The position numbers and the translations under genes are program-made. Under the pieces are notes generated by a model that was not told where the DNA came from, did not search any database, and saw nothing but the letters and a program-made list of their open reading frames with translations. 64,000 nucleotides of DNA from Styela clava (lineage: Eukaryota > Chordata > Ascidiacea > Stolidobranchia > Styelidae). The stretch lies in the NCBI RefSeq assembly GCF_964204865.1, contig NC_135251.1, forward strand, positions 26,784,001 through 26,848,000. The letters are read 5' to 3'. Numbering within the stretch: the stretch's first letter is position 1; every line of letters starts with the position of its first letter. Shown in pieces: positions 1-12,560 of this stretch.

Positions 1-1076
1 AAAAATGAACACCTATTTACTCAGATTAACGTTACTCGAATGCTAGTGGGATGGGTGTGACTACTTTTTGCTGCATAGAAGGCCCAGTCGTTGCTCAATG
101 TTCGTTAACTAATACAGGCATCAATGATAATGAATACGATGTCTGGCCACCGACGGCATGATTCAGATCCAGCATTGTTGCTCACTCTTAAAATTTAACA
201 CAAAGCAGCAGACGTGCGACGCCAAATTATCAAGGAAAAACTCACTGGGCACCTACACGAAAAAATGCTGCCTTTGAATTAAACACACTTTTATCGTTGA
301 TATGTACTTTATTTTAAAGCTCATAAACATGTAGGCCTGAAGAATAAAAAAAACTTCTCTTCCCTATCTCAGCCTGATTTTCATTTAATATGCTTTAAGA
401 AATCACGCACTCTCGCTAAACTCGGTTCAGTGAACGAATAATAAACTGCAGCCTACGAAATTGCAGCAAGTAGGATTCACCTCTACTAGTGTAACATTGG
501 ACGCTACGTAACAGAAAGTGAATAACACAGAAAAGTAAAATTAATTTCTTGATTCATACACATCATTTGCAATAGTAAGAAGCAATAAAACATTTGAAAT
601 AAATAAAATATGTAAAATATTCAATTATATATTAGTTAATATTCAAAACAAATCTTATAATTTTAGAGCCACACTCGACAAATCGCCTTCGGTAACCGCT
701 GGCTTAGCGATAAAATCCGGCATTGTTTTGTAAGCACGCGCAAATTGGGATTACGGTCGGAATAGGCATTGTTAAGCATGCGCGATGATTCTATCGTGTT
801 TCACCGGAAATAAGCCTTATCTTGAATTTTAAAAATGATTTTAATATAAGCCCTCGTTTTAAAATAAGAGCTAGTTGATAGCGCAAAACTTTTTCCGATT
901 ATGTCAGGGTGAGAAACCTTTTTCGGCTCGCGCACCCAAATCAGCTAAATTTAATGACAAAATCCTTTCCCGTACGACCAAAATTAAAAACAATGCTTTG
1001 CTACTTTCAAAGCAAAAATACACAATTATAAACCTTTTAAACATGTACAGACAGCTTTACAATTAAAAAAAAAATA
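1..1076. other. Gene-free left edge
   Basis: AT-rich sequence with scattered short open stretches that resemble no family. I see no exon with convincing splice sites. It probably holds the distal part of the hAT remnant whose transposase tail lies at 1077-1325. Confidence 0.4.
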
Positions 1077-1325
1077 TCAGTCAGACTTCTGCTGCTGCAT
1101 TACCGATGATAGAGATTTTACATTTTGTTTATATTTTGTAACTCTCAAAGAAATACACGAACTACTGGTTTCATCTTTCAGACTACTATTGCTACGAGAC
1201 TTGATAATGTTCATAACGGAGAACAGAGATTCACAAGCATATGTAGATGAAAACATGAAGAGTAAAGCAGTTGCAAAGTTTGTAAGACACGAAAAAGTTT
1301 CGGCAATGGCATCCAAATCACGCAA
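1077..1325 (-). pseudogene. hAT transposase C-terminal remnant
   Basis: The minus-strand reading frame of about 82 codons contains a 'STYACESLFSVMNIIKSRSN' stretch followed by 'LKDE' and 'LRVTKY'. This is the signature of the C-terminal dimerisation region of hAT transposases of the GTF2IRD2/SCAND3-like kind (CExxFSxMNxIKSxxRxxLxDE). Only the tail is present; the zinc finger and RNase-H-like core are missing. Sequence near 1740-1790 (gcacgcgagc/ggcaacccctgg in reverse complement) resembles a hAT terminus on the 5' side of this frame. It is a dead fragment, not a host gene. Confidence 0.65.
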
Positions 1326-2300
1326 TAGTCCGTTATCTGCACTTCTCTCTTCTATTTCCTTCCCTAATCGCTTATATTTCTTTCGAAATCAGTTTATAAC
1401 AGTGAGTTAGCAGGTAACTCTAACCAACATGAGCTGTTCAACTTCTTAAATCGAGAAGAAATGAAGAAAAGGGTGGTACAGACGAACTATATTACATAAG
1501 AATGCAACCAAAATATTGCTGCGTTCTTCTCGACAAATTTTCTCGAGAGCTCATTCATTTTTCCCCCCTATTATATTTCTGTGCAGCCATATGTCACGAA
1601 AGGGAAAAAAAAAGTTCAAATAAATAACGGATTGTTGACATACGATAATGAATAAACGAACACCTAGTTTCATCAGACAATTCATAGTTTTGAAACTTTA
1701 TATCTGAAGAAACATGATCTCATTTCCGAGGATTCGCTCGCGTGCCGAATAAATGGGCTCGCGTGCCAAGTGCCAGGGGTTGCCCGACCTAGGCGATAGC
1801 AAAAATCTTTCCTAGTCTTTTTAATTAGTTAGTGAACCATGTTTAGTAGTTATTTTAAATAAAACCGTATAGGTCAGTGGAAATTAGTTTTCATTCTTTG
1901 TATATTTAAAAGTATCATAATTCTTTACTTCGCATTTTTATTTTGAAAAATGAAATGAAAGACACGCCCCAAAATAATTCCTAGTGTTATTTTTGAAACA
2001 AAATTGAAGACAATGAATGATTTTTGGAGTATGGTGATGTATTCACTTGGAATAGTGAGATTTTACTTTAACAGTAGTTTATATAATTGTATTTCGAATC
2101 AAGTGTCTAAAAAAGTACAATAGATAGTAAAAGTATAAAGGTACTTTAGTGTAAAATTGGTGTTCTCTTCGTGGCCCCTAGTTTGAGAAGTCCTGGCATA
2201 CACGATGAATGAAAAACAGTCAAGAAGATCACATATATTCGTAGTCATACAGACGCAAAAAAAATTATACAGGATAATTATACCATTTTATAGAATATTT

Positions 2301-4913
2301 TTACATTGTACAAACTACACATCGTAACTCTCTTCCAACCACAAAAGGCTCACAAAGTAGTGAGGGGCATTGAGGTTCAACCATAAAAAGAAAAGATCCT
2401 TTATCGTTTGCATTGGTTCCAGGAACGACTTGAGGTGTTTCGTCGACACATATAAAATTCGAAGTGTGAGTGTCTCCGTGTCCCCCAGCCATGATGTAAC
2501 CTCGATACTCCAACATCCAGCCTTTAGGGCAGGATTCGCGTCCGGGGATCATTATCTAAATATTTCAAAACGATATCAACGCATATTGCAGTTGGTTGCA
2601 TAACGTGTATATTGTTTTGACATTATAAATCAACATGTAAATTCACACTGCGACTAACTTCGTTGATCGAGGTATAAATTCCTTTCCTTTACCATCGAAA
2701 TTCAGATATTTAACAAAAATCGTTGTAAAATCGCATATTTCTCATAAACGAAATAGTGGAATGTTTATTGAACCTTTACTGCGTTGAACCAGTCATGTGT
2801 AATAACAATAATAAATATTTATTCAACATACTTGAGCCACCATTGCTTCTGCCATGCATAAAGCACATGGTACAGAGTGAAATTGTAAAGCGTTATTTTC
2901 TGTTTCCGACAGGTTAAACAAAGGATACGTCCATGCGCTATCCCTGTATTCAACTCCATAAATGTGAGAGGACCCTGCAATTTTTAACGCTTGAGTTATC
3001 AATTTTTATATCGCATAGTTGCAAAATGTCGTTTGGTCAATTCTTCATCCACTGCAAAATTATTAAACTAACAGAATGAAATCTTTATGGAATTAATTCC
3101 CAAAAAATTACTTTTCTATGTCAATGACATTAGCGATAAGTATAATAACATTAGGCACAAACCTTGAGATCCTTCCACATATCTTCCGTGATCATAAGTT
3201 ATGTTTCCAAATATACAAATGTATTTAGCAGCGCCTCCGCCATGTGAATAATGGGTACCAGCAGCAACACCTTTAAAAATGTGCCACTCAGGTTTGGTGT
3301 TCGGTACATTTAAATAAACTAGCAATCCATTCATGTTGAACAGAAGGATAAGGAAACTTTAACGATAATTAATTAATTCGATCATAGAAAAAGTAAGTGG
3401 CCATTTGGAAAATACCAAAGTCAGCATGACAGCTGCATAATATTAAAGACTAGCGTATTCATTACCACTGTATACAATGCTGGTGAGGGTTTTCTCGGGA
3501 CAATCTCTCCTTCCCCATCTCACGTATGTAGTTCCGCCTTTACATGTAAAATAGTTTTTGTACGGTCGTTATCATCACATTAATTTACTGTTTGTCCAAT
3601 GTATTTATTTATATATAGTAGCTACGTATTTTGCTATGCAAATATTTTGCTCAAAAGTCAATGCAGAACGGTTTACTGATTCTCGTCAAATCTATTTTGT
3701 AGTTTCGATTACGAATCACCAATTGCACTAACACTAATGATTAGAACATTCATTTTGTACATAACGTATACTCACCACTCTCCAGTACAAGATTCTCCTA
3801 AAAATAAATAAATTAGTATTGTCAATAATTTTATTATATTGATTTTATTAAACGATTAAATACTGGTATAACGACCCCTATTTTCTCCCGACTCAGTCAT
3901 ATTCATAATACGCCATACTCCTGCCAAATGATTACATGGATATTTATATTGGTAAATTTGCAACTCTCCCGCAGATGTTTTTCATTTACAGAGCATTTAG
4001 TGATCGGAAAAATGGATTGTCCAAGAATAACCAAGGAAAAATTTTACCATGGGTTTTTTCTTCTTTTTCTCATTTTTCTTAATTACGAGCTTTGGAACTT
4101 CTCCATCCCTGTATTCTTGTATTTCTCTTTTAATTCGACTTTGCGTCAAAACGTTTTGTTTTTGTGCTATATTTCTTGTTATTAGCAACGTTTTTTCAAA
4201 TCTGCAAATATTATAACTTTTACAAAGCACAAATAATTTGTTGCAAACTTTTACATAAAAAGGGATACAATTTCATTTAAAATGATTAATATAAATCTAA
4301 GGTTATTGAATATGGATTGAATGAAAAATAACAACATCGTTTGAATATTGGCCAGTCATGCTATTTGATACCAATAAACAAAGTTAAATTAGATTGAAAC
4401 TTTCGTTAATCACTGAACTGTCAAATCCGCAGTATGTTCGGGTGAATTCAATATTTATTTACCTTTTATGCTTTATGCATCTTATTTTTGTTTAAAAATT
4501 TTTTTTTTTTAAATAAGTGTCTTCGGCCCCATATTTTAGAATACTTGCAACACAAACGATCATGGCGTCTAATTATTCTCTGATAATTTCAAATGACAAA
4601 GTGTGTAATAAATGAGTATAGAAGCCAATGATGTTACATACAGTTAAAAGCATAGTATTCTGAAGGTAATGGGATTATAAAAGCTGAAAGTTTCAACTGG
4701 AGAACAGAATTGCAAAATGTACATGCGGTTATATCGCATTGTCAAGTTTCTCTTGAGTAAACAAAATGCTCACCTTTTCATTCTTTCGTGATTTTTAATG
4801 GCAAGAAACGTACTGAGACAACAAGCCACTATTGCAAAAATCCATGCCAGGTTGTAAAAATTTTTGGAAGCTAATTTGCTTTTACTACATGAAATATTAA
4901 CAAAATCCAACAT
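2301..4913 (-). CDS. C4-type membrane protein, gene A (7 exons)
   Basis: Seven exons on the minus strand: 4913-4774, 4201-4048, 3797-3776, 3537-3466, 3270-3163, 2974-2832, 2555-2301. All have GT-AG borders and phases sum to 894 nt, about 297 aa. Start is the ATG at 4913. Residues ~20-39 form a single hydrophobic helix with no signal-peptide cleavage site, suggesting type II membrane topology. Exon 2 is charged (RIKRE, then a Lys-rich run) and likely a short stalk. Exons 4-7 encode the C-terminal domain of the 'short-chain collagen C4' family: TYVRWGRRDCP, VAAGTHYSHGGGAAKYIC, VPCALCMAEA, IPGRESCPKGW, FICVDE, LRCVVC. All ten family cysteines are present, but there is no Gly-X-Y collagen stretch. 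It is divergent from genes B-E and transcribed away from B; about 1.07 kb separates the two starts. Function unknown; probably cell-surface or matrix. Confidence 0.8.
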
Positions 4914-5981
4914 TGTTGGAGTCGGCCCATGCAGTTTACAAAACAAACTCAATACTTCAAATATTGCTAACTTCGGAATGAAATGAATAAATGTTTTTTA
5001 TTTTGTATGTGTTTTAATAAATTTTCATCTGACGCTATAGCTTAGACGGCTTAAAAGATACTCAATATAAAATTAACTTATAATTACTCAGCCAGGCACT
5101 CAAACTTGATTTTTGTACCATCTTCTATTCTGGTATTTTATTTCATGGAGCAAATTCTATTGAATAATTTGCAAATACGCCCAAAAGATGATCTAGTTGC
5201 AACTATGTGTATTTAGACTATGTATTCCTAAATGGGTGATATAATAAACTCAATGTACCTTCCTATATACGGAAAAGAAAAAATTATCTGAATGAATTGT
5301 CAATCGGAACAATATTACCCTTCTGTAATCTTTCAATTCTCTATAATCTTGCGTTAGCTCAAACTTTAAATGCTTTAAGTTGTAAATGCTGTAGCTGCAA
5401 CTCTATTTCGCCTGATGTTATCGCACAGAAAGTTAAAACCTATGACTCATGAATTATTTCTTGTTGTTGTTTTCGAAAACCAATATAGCTGTAATCTGTA
5501 ATACTTTATTAAGAACAACCTTTACGAGTATGTTACGAAACCTAATCTTGCTTTTGCAAACCGCAACGTAAAGTACCGCTTATACCCTCCGGTGGAAGGA
5601 GCGGATAAGTTACGTTGTGACAAAACAAGATTTATTTAAAAGAGTAATGTAAACTTCAAGCTAGAAAAAGTTGTTTTTATCGATTTGCTTGTGAACATGA
5701 CAAGTTCGTGGTTCTAAGTTGTATCAGCAATTTGAAGTCGTGTACCCAAAGCTTCTCATAAACGACAGCAAAGGTATGCAATAAGTTGAAAGATTCTTTT
5801 GACTAGAAAAGGAAACGTTGCAAGTAAAAACAAAAGTTACGAATGAAATGACTACTAAATCAAAAAGACTGCATTGGCATTACATGTCAAGATTGTTATC
5901 ATAAAATATTTGGACGTTTAACAGTTTTATATCGTCTGCCTACAGGTTTTGCTTATAAGATTCTATCTGCTCTGTACCTTG
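4914..5981. promoter_or_regulatory. Shared upstream region of divergent genes A and B
   Basis: About 1.07 kb lies between the start codons of gene A (minus) and gene B (plus). No other exon is visible, so it must hold the promoters of both. A splice-acceptor-like sequence (ctgcctacag, ending 5945) lies 36 nt before the B start codon and may be the 3' end of a 5'UTR intron or a trans-splice acceptor. I see no clear TATA box. Confidence 0.4.
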
Positions 5982-8109
5982 ATGGCGACTAGACAGGAGA
6001 ATGCTTCTAGAGATTTGCAAATATCTGTTTTCCGGTCGCTGCAATGGAAACAAGGTATCAAAAAATTTGCAGCATTGACGGCTATCATCGGACTTTGTTC
6101 TGCAATGATGATGTATGTGTCTTTCAGCCAACAAAGGATGGAAGGGTTAGTACGTCTTTCATATTTTGAATCAAAATCTACAGTAAATTTGACATAGCTG
6201 CGTCAATAGCTTTGTGTCGACACTATGCCTTTATTGTCAAAATTAAAAATGTTACAACTAAAATTCCTTTCATTGGAAACTCGCATTGATTCTAGAGCTT
6301 TCTCAGAGGAGATGGGAACTTTTTGACTCACTAACTTATTGCCTAATATTTAGAAAACAAAGCCATTTCTACAAACATACCTCCCATGCTATTGAGGCCC
6401 AACATTTAGTGAGTTCAATAACACAGGTATGAACGAGAGCTGTCTTTTCTACGGGCAAGTTTTAAGAAAAGTTCTTTGCAAATAAAGGATAGAATAAAGC
6501 GCGAAATTTCTTCAGTTGTCGAATCAAATCAGGAGCATGATGTTAAGAAGAGAGATGCTGACGAAGACGAATATGTGAGTAACCTCATTTAATTAGATAT
6601 CATATCTTTCATTGCCTGGGTTCAACTTTCAATAATATTATTTAAATGTAAAAGTCAACTAAAACATTATGTCTGTTTTTTTTCAGATTCCTGGGCAAAG
6701 TGAGTATAAAAGAATCGTGCTATTTTATTAAACATAAATTCACTTAAACAATAACCACGTCATATTTTCTTAATTTAGCATACGGAACAACATACACTAG
6801 ATGGGGAAGACGAAATTGTAAAGGAAACAGTAAACTTGTGTACAGTGGTATGTGAAGCGTAGACGCACGTTTGTATTCAAACGTATCTGTTTTTCCTAAA
6901 CTTCGAAACCCTTCATATACTTTAGTATAAAATCACACAGTCAAATTGCAAAGTACGTTCACTTTCTTCATGGCAAGTGGGCTCATTTCAAATTGCAGTA
7001 AAATATTAAGCTCAGTAGAGAGTTTGAATTCGAAGATGACCGATAAGAAATGATGTACCGTATGTTCTTTAATATTCATTTTTTTTTTCTGAACAAATAT
7101 GATTCTTTATCGTTTATCCAGGACTTGCAGCGGGAACTCATTATTCACATACTGGTGGGGGTGCTAATCATATATGCCTTGATTTCAATGTCGACTACAC
7201 TCCGGGAACATACGTAGAAGGGGGACAAGGTATAATAATTTAACTGCCGTGTCTATTATACCGATTACTTGTTTCTATCGAAGCACAAACCATTCATTTT
7301 TTGTGATTACTGCTATTAATTACAAATGCACAATATACTTATAAAAACAATGAAAGCGAATTATTTTTTTCAAATAATTTATCTGAAGATATGTCTCTGC
7401 AATTTGGTTATCAAAATTAATTTCTTCACTTAATGTAGTGGAATGTTATTTCCAATGAGTATTAAAATTTGATGCTGTTCTCCAGGTTCTTCGCATATGT
7501 ACGGGGTGGAGTACAGAGATGGAAACTGGGTGAATCAACTATTCGATCTTTCTGATACAGAATTTAACACTCTACAATTTCATTCACTTCCCTGTGCCGT
7601 ATGCATGGCCGAAAGAAAAATTGACCAGGTTTAAAACAAGTAGTGTTTTATAGCTAATAAACTCAGAGTTTTCCTTAATTTTCTAATTAGGAAAATGTGA
7701 TGAAACGATCAATCGTTGCAATATTTTTAAAATTATTTCAACATACCAATTACCAACACTTTGAACGACCCGAACGAATTTTTAGTATTGTCATTATGCG
7801 ATAAACACCTCAATATTGTTATTGCTTTTATTGTTTTTAATCCTAATCTTACAGGTCATGATTCCCGGTCGGGAAACTTGCCCGGAAGGTTGGACCACTG
7901 AATATAGAGGATACGTCATGGCTGGTAGTCATGGTGATAAACATCCAACCGAATTTATTTGCGTCGACGAACGACCTCAAGTGGTTCCTGGAACAAGCGG
8001 AGATCAGAAGGGTGTCTTTCTGTTCATGGTTGAGACTCAATGCGCATCATTACTTTGCGAACCATTTGTCGCGGGAAGAGAATTGAGATGTGTAGTTTGC
8101 TCAATTTGA
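5982..8109 (+). CDS. C4-type membrane protein, gene B (7 exons)
   Basis: Exons 5982-6145, 6427-6574, 6687-6699, 6779-6847, 7122-7229, 7486-7628, 7855-8109. All are GT-AG and in frame, 900 nt, about 299 aa. A hydrophobic helix at residues ~28-48 follows a basic segment (type II topology). Exon 2 is a charged, possibly helical stalk with dibasic sites (KRE, KKRD). The rest is the ten-cysteine C4-type domain: TYTRWGRRNC, AAGTHYSHTGGGANHIC-like, SLPCAVCMAE, MIPGRETCPEGW, FICVDERPQVVPGT, LRCVVC. Exon 3 is a 13-nt microexon (34 nt in C-E). Family members in sponges and other invertebrates carry a Gly-X-Y segment; none is seen here. Poly(A) signal AATAAA at 8130-8135. The last ~87 nt of exon 7 recur as truncated copies at 14391 and 21312. 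Confidence 0.85.
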
Positions 8110-9644
8110 GTCGTGTTGAACTCCTGAAAAATAAAATATTCACACATTTATTATATGTTGCAAATGACTGATAAAATTAAAATAGTATGAAAAAATATAA
8201 CTGTTCTCTTTTTTCACTTTATACCCCAAGTACTTAAGGGTATCGTGGTATGAACGAATTCAGCATTGTGACACTTCTGTACATATCATGTGGGTGATAA
8301 AAGGAAGGATGATATTACATCAAGGAAATTGTCTTAGTCGAATTATAAAACGCTCAAATCGTGATAAAAAGGCCACAAATTTCTCTAAGTTATGGGTATT
8401 AATTTGTGCTCGAAACACCGAATTACCAAAGGATCAAAACGCCAATGTGTAAACAAACGTTGTCAAAGATAATTAAATAATAACATAATGGTGACTTGAC
8501 GATTTTATAACTGAAACGGGTGTTATATCCTGTGTTCATGAAGTGCCTGTCAACTTTGACATTGTCTGTTGTATGCTATAAAAAATTTGTTATTTCGAAG
8601 AATTAATGATGAAACATACAAGCTTGTGTTTCATTGCAAATGCCAAAGTATCGATTTAATAAAACATATGGCTCCCCAGACCTCACTGACTACGTCGATG
8701 TACTAATATATGTAACATGCCTCAACAAACTTACAGTGTATCTGGAGAAGTAACAGTTGTACATAACTTTAGATCTCGTCAGTCATTAGAGCAGAGCAAA
8801 TAATAATTTCATCGATAAGATATTGAATTAGTATTATTATTCTCTTTATTTTGAAATTCATTCGATTATTAGAGAATTGTAAATAATTGGTTGCGTGTAA
8901 ATAATTGAGTCTTGCCATCACATGGATCGGACAGATGCTGAATAACAGCGTTGGTAAATACCATCTGTTTTTTTTTTTAAATTTATTTATGGCGCCTCTT
9001 AAAATATGGCATCTCATAACACCGAGGAAATTTGGTAATGTTCATTTAAAATCTATAGACAATGTGAGGCATGCATGAACGCACATAGACTCGTAATAAT
9101 TACTAAACCTTGTTTTACTTATTTGTAATGAATGTCGTGTTGTATAAACATTTGGAAAATATTATATATTTGCAGAATGTTAGTAAATTAAAACTGTTTG
9201 AACATCTGCATAAAAACATTGTTTACTTTTGTTTACAAATAATATCCATCTGTATTGACACATCATCAGAATGATTTTAATTTTGAAAAATGTTTGCAAA
9301 ATTACACGACAATTCAATAATATTTTATCCGCGCATTCAAAAAATTTCTGCCGCAGGGAAAGTCAGACATTGTTATTGTATCTTATGGCTCATTCTAGCT
9401 AATCTCAATCCTGGCTTATTAGGTCACGTTCACTGCCGCGTTACAGTTTCTAGAATGCAAGTAATTTTTGAAAATAGGAAATGGGAATAGATTATTTTTA
9501 CAGATATTATACTGATAACAAAGTCTTGATAGCACATGTATGCGGAGAGTGATCCGTATGTTCAATTGTACGACATGTTCAATTGTAGGGGATTTTTACT
9601 TAGGTAAGATGAACCTCAGCGACAAACTCGTTTTGCTGTTTCAG

Positions 9645-9651
9645 TGACTCA
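9645..9651 (+). promoter_or_regulatory. AP-1-like site TGACTCA upstream of gene C
   Basis: TGACTCA lies about 150 bp before the gene C start. The same heptamer at the same relative place precedes the exon-1 stub (15679-15685) and gene E (23192-23198). In gene D it has changed to TGACTTA. Binding is inferred only from the match to the AP-1 consensus. Confidence 0.35.
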
Positions 9652-9694
9652 TAGCGTTAACATGGATCAAATAAATATCCAAGTGAGATGCACT

Positions 9695-9703
9695 TATAAA
9701 AAG
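9695..9703 (+). promoter_or_regulatory. TATA-like box of gene C
   Basis: TATAAAAAG lies 104 bp before the gene C ATG. The aligned positions upstream of D and E read ttttaggaa and ttttaagta, so only C keeps a good TATA motif. Confidence 0.4.
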
Positions 9704-9798
9704 GCTAGCATTTTTTTTTTCATTTCACATCGTTATCATTTTTACGTTTCAGGCGGCATTAGTTAGCACAATAAATTGAAACCAATATTATAGATATC

Positions 9799-12560
9799 AT
9801 GTTTTCAAGGGAGTCCGAAAATGACATGGAATTACTGAGAGCACGCTATCTGGCAGGTTGCAGGACATCGATGGTCATACGATTTGTCAGAGTTGTTACA
9901 CCTTTGATTGTCCTTGCATTCTTACTGGGAAGTACGATGCAGTTCATATCACATAATAACGAAAGAATGCTCAGGTAGGGAAATTCGCATACATTGGCAC
10001 AGAGCTTGTAATAAGCGCATTCATAAAATATACTGCGATTGTATAATAAGTGCTTGAGGAAAGAGCTATCCGCAAAATGTGTCTGGGGCATTTATCTGTC
10101 CCACTAAATGTGTTCATGACAACATAAGTTATGTACGATTTATGTTATTGTCATTGTACAGGTGCAAAGTATGACGATGCCTATTGCAATATTAAGGGCA
10201 ATTAGCATCTAATTTATCCGCATTTTTTTTGAGAAAGGCAACTTCATTTTAATTCTTCTAGTTCTAAATTTCTAATAAAATGTGGATTGTAGATCAGATA
10301 TTTAGTTAGAGTTCAAGTTATGGTTCTATATTTGTTTTAGTAGTTACTATTAATATGATGATATACCAACTAAAAAATGACCATATGTACAACAGGTATG
10401 AAAAAGATATTCAAGTACTGAGAGCAGCAATTAAAGACAGAGATGTAGCTGAACATAGAATAAAGCGTGAAATTGCTGATTCCATTAAATCACATATGGC
10501 ATCGCACGTAATTACGAAGAGATCAAACAGAAATTCCTCAGTAAGTTAGCAAATGACAACAAAATTAACAATTTTGCAATGGTATCTATAGTTTGTTTTT
10601 TAAAACGTCATTAGCAGGTATGGAAGAAATATGTCAAAAATATAATTAGTTTACCTGCTTGGTAGCGGATTGACTCAGACTGATGTTGCTTTCATTGTCT
10701 TGATAATTCGTTTGTAGAAAAGTTGACTCGTCAATTCACTACTGCTTCATGTTTGTACAAATACGTTTATCAGGGCTACATTAACCATCTTCTTTGCATG
10801 TTGGCGCGTGTGTATCGCAAATCTTATTAAAACCAATCTAATATTTATTGTAGAATGGACGAAAAGAATACTTAGAACGCAAAAATGGTAAGTCTAAAAA
10901 TGTGGAAAGTTAAGTTGAACTACTTTTGAAACATATTCTAATACGATTTATTTTGTTCAGCAGGAGGAATAACTTATATGAGATGGGGAAGAAGAGATTG
11001 CCCAAATCACGGGATCACAAGATTTGTCTATTCTGGTAACGAATAGTAATTAGGGCAGAAACATATTTAAAGATATTATACATTGTAGACAGTGTAAAAT
11101 CAATTGAGTATTTAATTTTTTTTTTGAATATTCTCTGTCATTGAATTTTACTTTAATTTTTATTTTAGTTTTGGACGTCGCGAAATTTCAGATTAGGATG
11201 AACAAAGTTTGAAAAATACGACGATAGACTATAGGTCCATTTAGTTTTTAATTAAATGATACATTTCAGAGTAAGGCAATGTTAGTTTGCGTTTTCATTA
11301 TTTTGTGTTAACTTGAACCAGTTATATTCATGTATAATGATTCGACACACGGCACGTCGTTCTTAGTAAATGTGGCATTTGAAATATATTATGGGATTGT
11401 TGTATTCAATGCAGGATATATGGCAGCAAGTCATTACACTCATACTGGAAGTGGAGCAAATTACATGTGTCTTCACCATAACGTTTCTTACACTCCAGGA
11501 AAATATGTTGAGGGAACTCAAGGTAATATTAAAGATTTATTCAAACGTAATTGAATGTCGGACTTCATTGGATACAAAGATAGTGTGACAATATTTATAT
11601 TATTAAATTAACAAACATATGATTTCTGATAGTTGCAGGTTATTGTAATTTTGGTTATTAATCTTATGACACGCGTTGTACTCTTCGCACAAGCTAGATG
11701 TTGGGGCATTGTAACGTCATAGGCATAAATGATAAATTGTAATCTGGTATAGGCTTTCCAACGCAAAGAGATTGGCACTTCTCTGCGGGCCGCTGGTTGC
11801 ACACCCGTGTTTTACGCAAACGAAAAATTTATAAGATAGTACAAAAAAGTGCTAAACTTCAGTAACACGTACATTTTTTATATTTTCAATTTGTAGGAAG
11901 TTCTGCGGTTTATGGAGTCGAATTCCGAGACGGTGCTTGGATGTATCAATTATTTGATTTGACGTTGACTGAAACAAATTCATTGCAATTTCATTCTGTA
12001 CCATGTGCTATGTGCATGGCAGAAGCTCGAGTATCAAAGGTTAAATTATTCTTATATGCATACAAATCCATGCTTCAAGATTAAATATTATTAAATCATA
12101 ATGAATAGAGAAGAAATCGTCGTATCCGAACTGAAATACCTGTAATAATGAAGAAATGAGTGCAATTAAATATTTTACAAATACTATCGTAGAACAATTT
12201 ATATTTTTTGAGAATATTTTTTTTTTCTGGCTTTCCGTAAACTCAACATATATACATATAATTTGTGTACTTGAAAACTGACATTTAGAAATCTATCATT
12301 TCCAGATGATGATTCCTGGGAGAGACGATTGTCCCAAAGGTTGGCACAGAGAATATGCGGGATATATAATGTCTAGCGGTCACAGTGACAAGCACTCGAC
12401 TGAGTTCATTTGTGTGGACGAAAGACCTCAAATTGTTCCGGGCACGATAGGAGATCAGAAAGGAGGATCCCTGCAGATGGTTGAAGTTCAGTGTCCTTCA
12501 CTACTTTGTGAACCCTTTGTAGCAGGCAGAGAGTTGAGATGTGTAGTCTGTACACTATGA
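9799..12560 (+). CDS. C4-type membrane protein, gene C (7 exons)
   Basis: Exons 9799-9974, 10396-10540, 10854-10887, 10961-11035, 11415-11522, 11897-12039, 12306-12560. All are GT-AG and in frame, 936 nt, about 311 aa. Residues 1-59 hold a short cytoplasmic part and a hydrophobic helix (~32-50, VVTPLIVLAFLLGSTMQFI). Residues 59-107 are a charged, possibly coiled-coil stalk (YEKDIQVLRAAIKDRD) with dibasic sites KRE and TKRS that a proprotein convertase could cut (inference). Residues ~119-311 form the ten-cysteine C4-type domain (TYMRWGRRDCP, MAASHYTHTGSGANYMC, VPCAMCMAEA, MIPGRDDCPKGW, FICVDERPQIVPGT, LRCVVC). AATAAA at 12584-12589. It has the strongest promoter signals of the three tandem paralogues (TATA, AP-1-like). 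Exon 7 is nearly identical to that of D. Confidence 0.87.

Larger units (their letters stand above)
8110..9798. other. B-C intergenic region / unit promoter
   Basis: No exon is visible. The stretch is homologous, in pieces, to 14480-15828, 15866-17223 and 21330-23338 upstream of D and E. A block around 9053-9125 (atgtgaggcatgcatg, then cgcacatagac) is kept in every copy. The proximal part holds a TGACTCA site (9645-9651), a TATA-like sequence (9695) and an acceptor-like sequence (AG at 9751-9752). Confidence 0.55.
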
